A stretch of 64,000 bases of DNA, from the NCBI GenBank assembly GCA_021234155.1, contig JAJEKV010000381.1, positions 1-64,000 of the forward strand, read 5' to 3'. Positions 1 to 11,720 of the stretch are shown here, in pieces (positions within the stretch are counted from its first letter, which is position 1; every line of letters begins with the position of its first letter). The stretch is from Isoetes taiwanensis. Taxonomy: Eukaryota > Streptophyta > Lycopodiopsida > Isoetales > Isoetaceae. Both the position numbers and the translations under genes were made by a program. Below the pieces are notes generated by a model, which was not told the DNA's origin, made no database searches, and saw only the letters and a program-made list of their open reading frames with translations.

Positions 1-3000
1 GCGGAGAACTTATCAAACCGCTAAGCGCCCCAAGTACCGACCGTAGAAACCAAAGTGTTTTGTCGCTCTATTACTGCGAGGTTCTAATGGCGATTCGACT
101 ACTTGCCATCGCCAGTCCGGGAAAATGTAAATTACCCTAGAGACCAAGTTGCACGGTTAGTTTTGGTAAAAGAAAAACACTTTACTCTACTACAGCAGAT
201 GATTCTCGATGCCCAATCTCCCCAGCTACACCGACTCACGAGCGGTCGGATACATGATAGCGTTTGACGCCATACCTCGGTGAAGGGGTGGTCTTTGGCC
301 ATGAAACTTCTTATCCCGTGGCACGTCGACGCTCCGAAGTCCATCGGGCGTGAGTCGAATCAATGATTCGCAGAGGGAAGTTGTCCGCCCCACGCCAGGC
401 CTTCTGAGACCCTTTGGGGCAAGCCGCCTCCTGGATGGTTTTAGGGTCCGTACTCAAGGCCAACACCCCCACGCCAAGACACTACAGCAAGGTCCTAGTC
501 AATCTGACAATAAGGATAGAGGCCTCAAACGTAAACCCCTATGAGCTGTGCTCCCATGTGGTTTGCGCTGGGTGCCGAAGCCTTGGTCCTTTGCACTTGG
601 GACTTGGCCGAGGCGCTGAGAACGCTGGGCAAGGGAACCGACTTCGAATGGAGTTTGGACTGCATCTCCCGCTAGGCGCTAGAAGTAAAGGGCGCCTTTG
701 CAGTATAAAGACATTCATAAATTGCAGAATTAATGCATAGTACGGAATTAAATTCTAATTTTTGTCAGCAGGCTTCCTAAGTCATAAGCCAACATGCGGG
801 CAAGCCAAAATTGGGACAGGTTTAGATCAAAGTGTTTGCATTAGAACGGCGATTAGAACCTGTGTTGGGCAGAAATGCACACCCTGCCCAAGTCAGCCAA
901 GGCAGGACCTTGTAAGGCCACCTACATTAGGGGGAGAGTCCGGACCCCGGGAAGCGAGCCTAAAGTTTCGAGGCAGCCTTTCCCTGGGCAGCGCCTGGGG
1001 GTCAAGACGCCAAAGACCACACTCCCCTATCTCGCTTCCCTCTATCCACCAAGAATCCTTCGGCTCAAGGGCCCCGCCTCGACAAGGTCCAAAAACCAAC
1101 ATCCGGCCCGTGAACTTATCAAACCGCCAGCCCAGCCGGCCGCACCGTAGAAACCAAAGTGTTTTGTCGCTCTGGACATTGGTGAGGTTTCCCGAATGGC
1201 GACATTCACTTCGCCACATCGTCTGAGCCGAAATTACCCTAGAGACCAAGTTGCACGGGTCAGCTTTTGCAAAAGAAAGAAAACATTCTACGCCTCTAAT
1301 GCTGCGTGATTCGGCCGCCCACCTCCTAGGCCAATTGACTGGTACGAAAGTGTGTTGGGACATGAGATAGTTTTGACGCTACCGAAGGGTGGTCTTTGGC
1401 CATGAAACTTGGTCCCCTGTGGCACGTCGACGCTCCGAGTCCATTGGCAGAAGCCGAATCAATGCATTCCTGAGAGGGGAAGTTGCCCGTCTCACGCCGT
1501 GGCCTTCGGGAGAGGACTTTTTGGGGCAAGCCGCCTCGGATGGTTTTGTGGTCCGTGCCTGGCTTTCAACACCGCCAAGACACGGCGCAAGGTCCTAGTC
1601 GTAATCTCTCGACAAGGATAGAGTTCTCCAAACGTAAACCCTATGAGCTGGCCGTTCTGTGGTCGGCGCTGGGTGCCGAAGTTTGGTCCTTGCCCTGGGA
1701 CTTGGGCCGATAAGACGCAGTTGAGAACGCTAAGCAAGGGAACCCATCGCGAATGGAGTTTGATCCTAATTCTCCCGCTGTGGCAGCTAGAAGTAAAGGG
1801 CGCCTTTGGCAAGAGCAAGACATTCATAAATTCGTAATTAATGGCTGCATGGAATTAAATTCCATTTTTGTCACAGCTTCCTAAGTCATCGCCAACATAC
1901 GTGCCGCCAGCTTTTCAAAATTTTCTAATAAGGTTTAGATCAAAGTGTTTGCATTAGAACGGTCCCAAAGCGTAAACAAAGGTTTTGCATTACGACAGTC
2001 TGAAATGACTGTGTTGAGCGCCCGAGCTGGCACTTGCCCAAGTCAAATAAGGCCGGTTGCAAGGCCACCTCATTAGAGTCACAGGACGATGACCCCAAAA
2101 AGTTTCCGTATTTTCTGGCGCTCCCAGAGACAAATGCGTAAGACCACCTCCGGGATCTAGGGGTTCCCCTATCCAAGTAGTTAGATCGCCGTTCAGAATA
2201 CTGTCTCGATAAGGTCCAAAAATCCAACATCCGTCGTGAGAACTTATCAAACCCGTAATCTGAGTCGGCAGGTGCCAAAGCCGAAGTGTTTTGTCGTTGG
2301 GACATTGCGGAGGCTCGGCGGAATGGCGATTCGACTTAGCCACATCGTCGGGAGGCGAAATTACCCTAGAGACTAAGTTTTGATCGGTTTGCAAAGAAAG
2401 AAACACTTACGCCCTACGTTTGCGATCGTGACCTACTTCTGGGCAATTGACTACGAGTGTATTTGGACATGAGATAGTTTAGCGCTACCTCGAGGAAGGG
2501 TGGTCTTTTGGCCACAGAAACTTTGATGGGGCAGTATGACGTTCAGGAGTCCATTGGGGCAGAATCACGATTGGGAGGGAAGTTGCCGTCAGAGTCGCAG
2601 GCCTTGGGAGAGGACTTTTGGGGCAAGCTAGCTGGGATGGTTTTAGGGTCGTGCTCTGGCGTCTTCCCCCTCTCGTCAAGACACGGCGCCGGTCTGGTCA
2701 GATCACAGCCGAGGATGGGGCAAAAGCGTAAACCCTACGAGTTGCGGTTCTAGCAGGTTTTACGTTTTGGGTCACAGGTTTTAGTCTCGCGCTTTACTTG
2801 TGATAAGATCACGATTGAGAGCAGCAAGAGGCCCAGCGGAATGGGTTGGATCTATATACTCCAGTTGTGGCGATTAGAAGTAAGGCGGCTTTTTACGATG
2901 TAAGACATTCATAAATTCATAATTAATACATAGTACAGAATTAAATTCCCTGTTTGTATTCGACTTCTATAAGTCATATGCTCTGAGGCGATTTCAAAAT

Positions 3001-3301
3001 TTCGGACGAGTTTAGATCAAAGTGTTTTGCATTAGAGCGAATTCAAGACGGCTGATGACCCAGAAATTTGGCACCTTGCCCCAGAATCAAACAAGCCCGA
3101 GGACCTTGCAAGGGCCACCTCATTGGGAGAGTCCAGGATATTTATGAGCCCCAAAAAGTTTCCAAGCTGACCTTTCACGCTCCCCAGGAAATCGCTGGAG
3201 CCACCTCCGGATCTCGGTTCCCCTATAAGCTGGTGAATCAACCCGTTCAAGGGGCTCGTTCGATAAGAATAAAAAATCAACATCCATTAGGAGAACTTAT
3301 C
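1..3301. repeat. Tandem repeat, about 3 copies of a ~1.1-kb unit
   Basis: The same ordered landmarks recur about every 1.05-1.13 kb. 'GAACTTATCAAAC' occurs near 6, 1110 and 2241, and a last diverged copy of this motif lies near 3291. 'GGTGGTCTTTGGCCA' is near 285, 1388 and 2499. 'CATTCATAAATT' is near 712, 1821 and 2909. 'GATCAAAGTGTTTGCATTA' is near 826, 1938 and 3016. The copies differ by many substitutions and small indels. The first copy is cut by the window edge, so the array probably continues to the left. Reading frames inside it (for example 762-1226 and 893-1363) are not conserved between copies, so I do not call genes. No coding family, LTR or rRNA signature was recognised; it behaves like a long-unit satellite. 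Confidence 0.85.
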
Positions 3302-3832
3302 TAATACTTTTGAGCTCATTTTCACCAGGCTCAAACATTAAATGATAGTAGCAATGAGATTGGTTAAATCGAGAATGTGATTTTATTTATATATACTAAG
3401 CTCGGGAATGTCCAAATTAGCAGGACAAACTTTCTGGCCATGGACGAAAAAAAGGCACCAAAAATTAAAAAGTGTTGGGCGTCATTATATTAAAATCGTG
3501 GCGGACACGTCGCGTACGACGTTCAAGCGTATATCACGATTTTGAAATCGTATATCTGATTTTGAAATCGTATATCGATTTCAAAATACGTATATCGTTC
3601 AAGAATAAATGCTTATCTTGACGTCTTGACGTCGCATCTTTTGACGTAAACCTCAATATTTTAAGTCCATGGTAGTCTTTTAAGGGACCATTCCTAGGCT
3701 TCCTTCTATATCGACTATTTTTGGGCGATCTTGAGCTCTGACCGAGCGACTTACAGCACTCTTTTTTAAGGTTAGCTAGATCATCTTTTTGAATTGAATA
3801 GTTTTGGATTGAATGATTTAATTATTAGATTT
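3302..3832. repeat. AT-rich spacer with short palindromic repeats
   Basis: Between about 3521 and 3606 the motif 'ATCGTATATC.GATTT' occurs several times in both orientations. It gives overlapping small hairpins and is flanked on both sides by 'GTTCAAG'. Just after it come three TTGACGT motifs (about 3617-3647). No gene is seen in this stretch. Confidence 0.5.
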
Positions 3833-4145
3833 CAATTTTTTTTCTATCCCTCTTTCCTTCTTTTCTTCTTGTTTGTTTTCTTCTTTTTCTTCTTCTTTTT
3901 TTCTTTCCTCATTCTTCCCTTATTTCACTCTTCCATTCTTCCATTCTTCTATCTTCTTCATTTTCATTCTCTTATTTCTTCATTCTTCTTTCTTCTTCAT
4001 TTCTTTTTTTTTTTTTTTCTTTCTTCCACCCTTCTTCTTCTTTTTCATTCATTTTTTTTCTCTTGTTTTACTATTTCTTCATCTTTTTTTTTTTTTTGTT
4101 TCTTTTGGATCTTTTTTTTCGTTGATCTTATTCTTCTAACACGCC
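3833..4145 (+). repeat. Polypyrimidine (T/C) tract of about 310 bp
   Basis: Almost uninterrupted TTC/TCTT/T-run sequence on the + strand, with very few purines. The 143-residue frame through it (3794-4225) is a composition artefact made of Phe, Ser and Leu. Such a tract can form triplex DNA and can be a slippage hot spot. I see no gene. Confidence 0.85.
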
Positions 4146-4257
4146 TTTCTGTTTTCGTTTGGACCCTCGGGATCTTGTTGCACCGTCCTTCTTTTGGTAA
4201 ATTTGCTTGCATTTTATTTTTATAATTTTAGCAGGTTAAAAAAAATTGATGGAGGGT

Positions 4258-4535
4258 TTGTTCAAGGGCACTGGATCCGGCTCCACCTAGAGTGGGGAGG
4301 ACCATGCAGGTTCGAAATCCCACTTCACTACGATCATATATTTTCCCAGGTTAAGGGTGGCATTTGTTCAGGACCCGGCCGGCTCACCTAGAGTGGAGAG
4401 AGGGGGCCACGTGCAGGGTTCAAGTCCTGACCAATTTGTTATTTTTAGGTTTAAAATAAAATTGTAGTGGTTTGTTCAAGAACACCAGTAGGGCTCCACT
4501 CACGAGTGGAGGCGACCCGGTGTTCAGGTCCAAGT
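4258..4535 (+). repeat. Three ~105-bp tandem repeats with tRNA B-box-like motif (SINE-like)
   Basis: Three diverged units start with 'TGTTCAAG' or 'TGTTCAGG' near 4259, 4368 and 4472. Each carries 'CACC(T)AGAGTGG'-like sequence followed by a match to the RNA polymerase III B box: GGTTCGAAATCC at 4309-4320, GGTTCAAGTCC at 4417-4427 and a weaker one at 4519-4531. A B box preceded by an A-box-like AGAGTGG suggests tRNA-derived SINE heads or tRNA relics. The spacing between the two boxes is shorter than in a true tRNA, and no cloverleaf could be drawn. A SINE origin is inference. Confidence 0.4.
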
Positions 4536-5115
4536 CGACTTTTCTTGTAATTCTTAGAGTAGAGGTGGCCAATCAGCTTATAACCCTAAAGTTACATGTA
4601 AAGCCAACTCTAGCTTTTAATCAAACTAATCCATTTGGAAGGGCTCATTTCGATGATGGGGAGTCGCCCGAAAAAGAAGGTACATGACCTAGTCATAGTC
4701 TTATTTTTTATTCTTTTTGTTTTGTGTTAATCTATCGATTTATAGAAAAGGCAAAGAGTGATTGCAAAATTGAAGTCGAATGCCAAAAAATTGGGAGGCG
4801 ATTGGTCAAAGGTCCCTAAACCACTTAACTGGTCCCAAGGAAGATATCAAGGTATTTGTTATTTGTTGCCATTCGCTCAATTCAAATAAGACATTTAACT
4901 TAATATGTTGTATTCCTTGCAATCGATCACTTTCGAACGATGCAAAGGATTCCAAGAAAAACATCCGCCTCACTGACCGCCAAAGGCAACTTCAAGCAAA
5001 CGGTAATTAGTCTCACTTGGGTCTCGGCGGCCAAATAGATTCATAAGTGCTATAAACTCTTAGTTCACGTTAACTTTCAATGTCATTGTCTAATATTGGT
5101 CGATTGTTATAGAAT

Positions 5116-5159
5116 TGGCTATCATGGGTTCCCCTACGGGGAACACGTAAAGATAGCCA
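5116..5159. other. Two-arm hairpin (nested inverted repeat)
   Basis: TGGCTATC at 5116-5123 pairs with GATAGCCA at 5152-5159. Inside it GTTCCCC pairs with GGGGAAC around a 3-nt loop. No flanking gene explains it. Confidence 0.6.
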
Positions 5160-5254
5160 CTACTAAGCCTCTTGTATATGATATTGTAACTAACTATTAA
5201 AATTCTTTCCTTTTTTTTTAATTTTTTAATTTTTTAAATTTTTTTTTTTTTTTC

Positions 5255-5470
5255 GTCCACCGTCGCCGCGACGCGGACGTCACGTCGCGATCACGCCGCC
5301 CGAGCACGACGTCGAAGTCACGCGTCGGCGTGACGCCCCGGCGGCGCTCGCCGACGTCGCCGACACGCGACGTCGCGATGCGGCGGTTATGCAACGACGT
5401 CGTGAGACGTGCGATGCGTATCGTCGAGCGATGACGCTGCTCGTGACGTCGCTATAATCGCCGCGCTAAA
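5255..5470. other. CpG-dense GC-rich island in AT-rich DNA
   Basis: About 200 bp made largely of CGACGTC/GCGACG permutations, directly following a T/A-rich run (about 5205-5252). The CpG density is far above the surrounding DNA. No start-to-stop frame is convincing in it. It could be degenerate simple sequence or an unmethylated island. I see no promoter elements that would settle this. Confidence 0.6.
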
Positions 5471-5752
5471 TGACCCTTTTCTTTTGTTGTGTGCGGGGAT
5501 GAGACTTGAGGTTCCAAAGCCATTTCTCAAAGTGTCGAGCTTCAATACACGAATTTCTCAAAGTGCCACCGATTCAAAATTTGCACCCGGTGTTTGGGTA
5601 GAAGAGGGAAAGAGGGAATGCCTAATGTGAAATATTTCGGCCGGTTCAAAACCGACATCAATGCTTGCCTTGTCCGTCCAGAGAGGAGCTGCAGCGGGAA
5701 GGGTCCGGCGCCGAATTTCAAAGCCCATCCAAAAATAAAAAAGAAGATATTA

Positions 5753-6302
5753 ATCTTCTGCAAACGCAATTCCCTGAACTTGACTAACATGATGACCAAC
5801 ACTATGGAAAACTTGACTAGTGTTGCCAGCAACTCTAATCTGCCCTAAAATTGAATCTATGACTGTAGTATTCTCGTTCTCAGAAAAACATGCTTGTTCT
5901 ACGTTTGTTTTTCGTAATAGCTGATTTTCCTTTCCTTGATCCTGCCCCTCATGAGTAGCAATTTCTATGCTATGACCAGAAAACTCTGAACCACATAGAA
6001 CTGTTGAAGCATTGAGATTTAACTCCATAAGAGGAGCCTTAGAAGACTCGCCTGTAACTGCCTTCTTTGAAACTTCAACTGCAAAATAGTTAAAAGAAAT
6101 GCAAATATCACTAAAACTAAATCTAAACTAAGAAACAATTTCAAAAATGCAAATGTTAAACAAACTAATACCTGAAAGTATGTCTCTGTATGTGCACGAA
6201 CTTCCAGTAGCATTAGCAGATCCGCTGATTACATTCATACATGCATTTACTTTGGAATCACGATTTTGAACATACCTAAGAAAAATAACTTGGAGCAGTT
6301 CA

Positions 6303-6363
<61 letters not shown>

Positions 6364-6975
6364 CACAATAAACTTGATGATTCACCATTAAGCACAGTTT
6401 CATTATTTTTGGACAATACCTGAATTTGTGGACTTTTTTTGGACAGACTCGCTTCGATGACAGTTTTCGTATACTAACAGACATCCCCAACGAGTGCTGC
6501 ATATGCTTCAACAACAACCACTGGAATCTCGACAGTATTGAGTAGCTTCTTCTTATCAGAAGGAACCCAAGCATAGCCGATAGTCTTTACTTCAATGCAG
6601 TCACTAGCAGTCATTGGCCGCCAACTCTTCTTCCAACAATTAACATAATTGGATGGTGCACACAGTTCCTTATAGGGACGGGCTCCCAACAAGTCACTTG
6701 GATAGTCTCAAAGTTTTCTTTCTTATCATCCATTGGGGCTCTTCAGTAGCATACCCTACCCACGTCGGACACAAGACATCATTAGGGCACACCATTACAA
6801 AACATGCCTTGCGGTGATGGCTTGATGCTTTGTGGTACATGATGAGGCATCCAAAAACAAAAGGCCCAGTGTGCCCGATCAAGCTCTCATCAATATCAGA
6901 GGTGTGCACATGCTTATTGAAATATATAAAAGATATCAAATCACATACCTATTTCTATTTTGTACAAATGAATCG
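5753..6975 (-). CDS. Unrecognised multi-exon gene, internal and 3' part
   Basis: Several adjoining minus-strand stretches look like exons. One (about 6694-6939) has a Cys/His-containing segment around residues CPTWVGYATEEPQW. A second lies at about 6474-6692. A third is about 6173-6280, ending before a GTATTAG donor. A fourth runs from a TTTTGCAG acceptor near 6080 down to a stop near 5753. Exons three and four join in frame across the intron (..DILS then VEVSKKAV..). A short upstream exon at about 6945-6975 has both AG and GT borders. An AAT microsatellite (6307-6362) lies in the third intron. At least one frame change (near 6693) suggests an extra splice or decay. I recognise no domain; function unknown. 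Confidence 0.4.
6307..6362 (+). repeat. (AAT)n microsatellite, about 18 units
   Basis: Uninterrupted AAT/ATA repeat, probably within an intron of the minus-strand gene around it. The poly-Leu run of the frame 6128-6574 is this repeat read backwards, not protein. Confidence 0.95.
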
Positions 6976-8339
6976 TCATCTGCAAAACAGAAAGATATAT
7001 CATTATAAATTATGCGCCGCCGCATTTCCAAAACTAAAACACATCCTGAAAATATCTGAAAACATGGGAAAAATGTGAAAAAAAAAAAAAAAAAATGTCC
7101 GCAGGGTGGATACTGCCCTCATTTGGCCTCGCCAAGTTAGGCGCCGCCCCATTTCAATGCGCGAGATTGAGCACAAATTTGGCGCCTCGCTTATCTCTCA
7201 GACATGGGATTTGGTCTTCAGCCAGACCGAGCCCTACTCGTTGACTTACAATCACCACAAGTTGAGCCAAGCTAGTAAGCGTAACAAATTATTGACAACA
7301 ACATTGTTCGGCTCATTCTTAAATCAAACCTTATGACAAGTAGCTATGTCATTTAAACAATAAAAGGTCATACCTCATCTTGGCGCCAAAGAGTGTGTCT
7401 TATCACCTCATTATCGGTGTGGCAATGCATCTTTGCAATTCTCAACCAAAGAGAAACATGGGTACTTAGAGCACTAGATAAAGGAGATCTATTCTCCATT
7501 CAAATTAAAATTACACTAAAATAAATCTAGAATTGCAATAAAATGACAACTTTGAATTGCAAATCACGAAAGTCGTGAAAACAATCGCCCCAACAATAAA
7601 GGGTTTAGTCGAGAAGCGGCAATGACCCAGTAGTGAGACGCTTTCTAGGAAGATGGAAAGGATAGCAAGTGCTTGGCGATATATTGAGGGGGAATTTGAA
7701 TTTGAATTTTGAATCTCAACAACCATGTGAATGGTCCGCGTGACAATGTTGAGTCGAGGGGAAAATTTAAGTTTTGAACCGAACAACCCGCGTGAATGGT
7801 CCGTGGCGGCTTTATTTTGAATTTTGAAATGGTCACGTTAAGGTAGATTTAATCGACACGCGTCTATGGGCCCACTAACTTCGCATGACCTTTCATTATG
7901 AGCATGCCACTTCCCCATCATGCATGCAACCTCCTCGTCGTCCTCCTCCCCTCATATCCGCTCCTCTTCCTTGAAGGCCATCTTCTTGGAGGACCTTTTG
8001 AGGTGTTTTTCCATGTTTCATAAAAGCCCATCTTCTAGAGAACATTTTGAGGTGTTTTTGCATGTCCAAGGCCGCCAAAGGTTAGCATATCTCCTTTCTT
8101 AGTGTTTTTATTCCTTTTGTATCATTTATTAGTGTTGGGTGTGCATGTTGTGTTTTGCTTTAACAAGGCTCGGTTTTACTTAATAAGATTGGGTTGTCGG
8201 TGGAAGGGGTGTTTAATTTGGAGCCCTCCTATTTCTATTATTTTTGTCTTGAACACGACCATTGCCATATATTATTCATTAACATCTTTTTCCTTTATTT
8301 TAAGTTAATCTCTTTTAATTGTTTTCTAGTATTATGTGT
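6976..8339. other. No supported gene; small local duplications
   Basis: A poly-A run of about 17 bases at 7078-7094 and scattered short frames without recognisable domains. At 7981-8068 a ~50-bp unit (ending TTTTGAGGTGTTTTT.CATG) is repeated twice. At 7690-7815 the phrase GTGAATGGTCCG recurs in diverged surroundings. I see no coding exon that I can defend. Confidence 0.5.
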
Positions 8340-8760
8340 AGACATCACCTAGACATCACCTAGACATCACAGGGGTGCAAATTGGGTGTCGCCCAATTTG
8401 GCACCTCCACCTTGCCTCCATAATGCCCCCTTCAGCCATCACACAGGGGTGTAAATTGTGGCCCAATTTGGCACCCCACCTTGCTTGCATACTACTACCG
8501 CCCGGACATCACCTATGGGTGCAAGTGGGGCGGGGCACCCTATTTTGGCACCCCACCTTGCACGCATCTTGCCTGCGGACATCACCAGGGGGTGCAAATT
8601 AGGCGGCTTCAATTTGGCACCCCACCTACCTCTTTGCCACCTTGAGACATCACCTGGGGTGCAAATTAGGCGGAGCCTATTTGGCACCCCACCTTGCACT
8701 CGCTTGAGGGACATCACCGGGGGGTGCAAATTGGGCGAGCAATTTGGCACCGCGTGGCAA
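8340..8760. repeat. Minisatellite of six ~71-bp hairpin-forming units
   Basis: 'GGGGTGCAAATT' or close variants start units near 8372, 8445, 8517, 8588, 8656 and 8725 (spacing 68-73 bp). Within a unit, GGGGTGCAAATTGGG is followed after a few bases by CCCAATTTGGCACCCC, which is its near-exact reverse complement, so every unit can fold into a ~16-bp stem. The linkers carry GACATCACC, itself repeated three times at 8341-8370. Long open frames on both strands (8458-8841 and 8439-8819) result from the period and the inverted symmetry. A further hairpin of the same type (AATTGGGC..GCCCAATT) lies near 8880-8905. Confidence 0.85.
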
Positions 8761-9000
8761 TTTGAACACCTTACCTGGAATTGGGCTTGTGGCCAGGTTT
8801 CAAGGCTCCCCAACAACATATATCTAATTTCATGCCCCTAACAACAACATATCTCTAAAAGTGAACACCTTGTACCTAAAAATTGGGCCCACCGCCCAAT
8901 TTCAAGACCCCTAACTGTTGTCTTGTCCATCTTGTGTTGTCCATCTTGTGAAATCGTCTTGTACATCTTGTGAAAATCGCACTCAAATAGGCGATGGCGA

Positions 9001-9105
9001 TTGGAGGCCCCAAATATATTTCTTGTAACTAGTGTCTTGAGTTTGGTGAATTAGGGCGACCGCCGATTTGGAGGCCCCAAATATATTTCTTGTAACTAGT
9101 GTCTT
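9001..9105 (+). repeat. 38-bp perfect direct repeat, period 67 bp
   Basis: The stretch beginning TTGGAGGCCCCAAATATATT at 9001-9038 is repeated without change at 9068-9105. The 29-bp spacer between the copies is unrelated. It lies just downstream of the hairpin array. Confidence 0.9.
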
Positions 9106-10872
9106 TGAATGAAATCTACGTGACCAGAAGTTGAAGGCCCCCAAACAACCCGATGGTTTGTTTTTACCTCTTGTCTTGCCGGTAGTATCTTGTAAGAAAT
9201 CAGGCAACACCAATTTGCCCGCCTCATATGCTTTTTGAAAGGTATGCTTGAATACCAAAAGTAGATCTACAATCATGTAGGCCTGATTTGCTCAATCATC
9301 CTCCGTGGGCATACTCAATCATCCTCCCCTATTTGAATTATCCTCTGTTTGAAAAATAGAGTAACATGCTTTTGAAGATCAGAGTATAGGTCTACAAAAA
9401 TAGAAGCGTGGAATCGTGGACAATTTGCATCTTGAATCATACCTGTTTGAAAGTAGAGTAACGCAGCTTTTGATCGTAGCATAGGTCTCACACCCAAAAA
9501 TTGAAGAAAAATCGAAGGCAAAGCTTTCAGCAGATTATGGCGGAAGGTTCTTCCCGACGGCGAGGCGGCTGGCGTCTTCTTGCTTTCACATTCTTGATCT
9601 TACTGCAGTCGGCATGAGCACATAGTAGAGGCAATCAACAAAAACTTTCTAGTCACGGGGATAGGTGAGGCATCAAATTGGGACAGATCCCGGGGAGAAC
9701 AAGGGTTGAAGAAAAAAATCGGTTATAGGGCCACTCTAGCTTCTTGCGTCAATAGATCAACACACGATTCGGCTGCATCCTTGATTCGACCTGCGATGCC
9801 AAGCCGTATTTCCAATATCTTCCCCATTTCGGTATGAGAAACATGCTTAAACTCTTCACCCGCTTCATTCATCTTCTGCCGATAAATGAAGACAATACAT
9901 TCTTGCCAATAAACCAAGATACCGCTCGCTTGGCCATACCCGAATCAGATTGCGCCATAGCTCGAACTTTGTGAGTTTTCGTTCTTTGTGAGTTTCGTTA
10001 GGGTTAGCCGTTAGGGTTAGAGTTAGATTTAGATGGGAAATTGAATTTTACCTACTTTTAATTGTTTAGTTATGCAATGCATTTTTCTCGGGAGTTAATT
10101 GAATTGTTTTTCCATAATGCCCTTTCGGCGATCTTAAATATGGCGATTAGCCCAATTTCTACTTGTATGTCCCTCTCGATAACTTATTACAATGCTAACA
10201 TTTACATGGGTATGTGCAGGAAAATAGGATTAATCCGGAAGAGCTCAGAAAGTCTATCAGCTAATACAATCACATAATATATGGATTGGATATTTGAAAC
10301 TTTAATATTTTTAAAACATTAGCTTTACTTTCAAATGCTATATGAAGACTATGAAAAGTGTTTGATATTTTAATGAAAATATGTAAAATTTTAATGTCAT
10401 TAAAGTTGGTCTACTTCATTTTATTGTGCACAATATGCTCTTAGAACCCTGTATTCTAGATAATAGCTACCATTTGAGATATTTATGGACTTGCGGAAAG
10501 TCCATATTTAATGAAACTGTGCTTCATTATGACGTCAAAAGGCGCATCTTCAGCAGCAAGTCGTACACTAGAGATATCCTTCCAGACTTATTACATACTT
10601 CTATCTTAGAATGCACCACCATGGCCTTCATTATTTCAGAAGGGAGTTCACGCCATCATGTGTAACAACATACCAAATCTACAAGCATTACAAAATGTTC
10701 TCAAGTAATTACAAACCAACTCTACAAGCATTACAAAATATTCTTAAGTAATTACAAAAATTGCAAGTGTAATTACACTCAAATTCCCAACTAGATTCCA
10801 GAAATAAACATAATGCCTTATTATAAAGTTATTACAGAACATAACTAAAGCAAATAAAAATCAAAAATTAAT
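9106..10872. other. No supported gene; a small duplication
   Basis: Only short unrecognised frames. A unit starting TCTACAAGCATTACAAAAT is present at 10678-10715 and again at 10721-10758. TTAGGGTTAG-like words at about 9998-10018 resemble plant telomere repeat but are too short and too degenerate to call. Confidence 0.45.
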
Positions 10873-11720
10873 TTAAGTGCTTACATGAGTTTTTGACTTG
10901 GGAATAGGTTGCAAAAACATATGACGTGGCTTAGAATCATCTTCCTTCGCAGGTAAATGTCGGATGTACTGTTTAAACGTAAGAACAAAATCATGTACAT
11001 ATGTCCAAACTGACGTACGAAGATGGTCATTAGAAAACTTATTGATAGTGGGCTGATGATTTTTGCTGATTCTTTCCCCATACTTCACTAATTCACCAAC
11101 TTCATCAACCTCTAGAACCATATCACAATCCATTACATCATGTAATTCTTTGTTTGCCCTCACATCAAAGCGCCGAGCATGTAATAAAACAGTCTTTTAA
11201 TGCATACCAAAGGATGTATAATCTGGTGATCAATGTCAGCCAGAATATCTTTCTCGAGTTCAAAACCAATGGCAAGTGCCTCCTTCTTAGGCTTCTCATA
11301 TTCCCCCTCCATTCTCAACTTTTTCACCCTCTCTGCGAAAGCATCACAAATCGTCTTAAAGATGGGATCATGTTTAATATTAAAAGTATGCCCATGGACA
11401 CCAAACTCTGATGTCTTCTGTCTTATTCTCTACAAACTATTCTGCCAATAGCTCTCAAAACATAGTTCAGCCCACAACATGACAGAATTTGATAGTTACA
11501 ACCACTATCAATAGCAAGCATTCAATAAAAAATGCATGAGATACATACGTTACGGGAGGATACAATTTTCCACAGAGCTTCTTCGCCTATAAGGACCAAA
11601 GATATCCTATATGAGAGAACTTGCGCTTTTCGTCGGAAGTGCTCATCAGATGGGAACTTTCAAAATAGGGGTTGATCCAAAAAATTTTGCCGTTGATCTG
11701 GAAGGTGAATGTTGAGAAGT
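10873..11720 (-). pseudogene. Decayed protein-coding region, family unknown
   Basis: The minus strand has protein-like sequence in at least three frames that follow one another. About 11720-11530 includes INGKIFWINPYFESSH. About 11430-11160 includes HGHTFNIKHDPIFKTICDAF and a charged helix-like stretch. An open frame at 11163-10873 contains CDMVLEVDEVGELVKYGERI and a VWTYVHDFVLTFKQYIR segment. In-frame stops and a frame change near 11163 separate them. Charge patterns and amphipathic stretches argue for real former coding sequence. I do not recognise the family; a transposon-encoded or host protein are both possible. Confidence 0.4.

Noticed and set aside
762-1363. Overlapping open frames of about 155 codons on both strands
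   Set aside because: They lie in the 1.1-kb tandem repeat and are not preserved in the other copies.
3794-4225. 143-codon Phe-rich frame
   Set aside because: Product of the polypyrimidine tract; no initiation context or domain.
8439-8841. Two ~127-codon frames on opposite strands
   Set aside because: Created by the hairpin minisatellite's periodicity; content repeats with the unit.
9995-10020. Interstitial telomere repeat
   Set aside because: Only two or three degenerate TTAGGGTTAG words.
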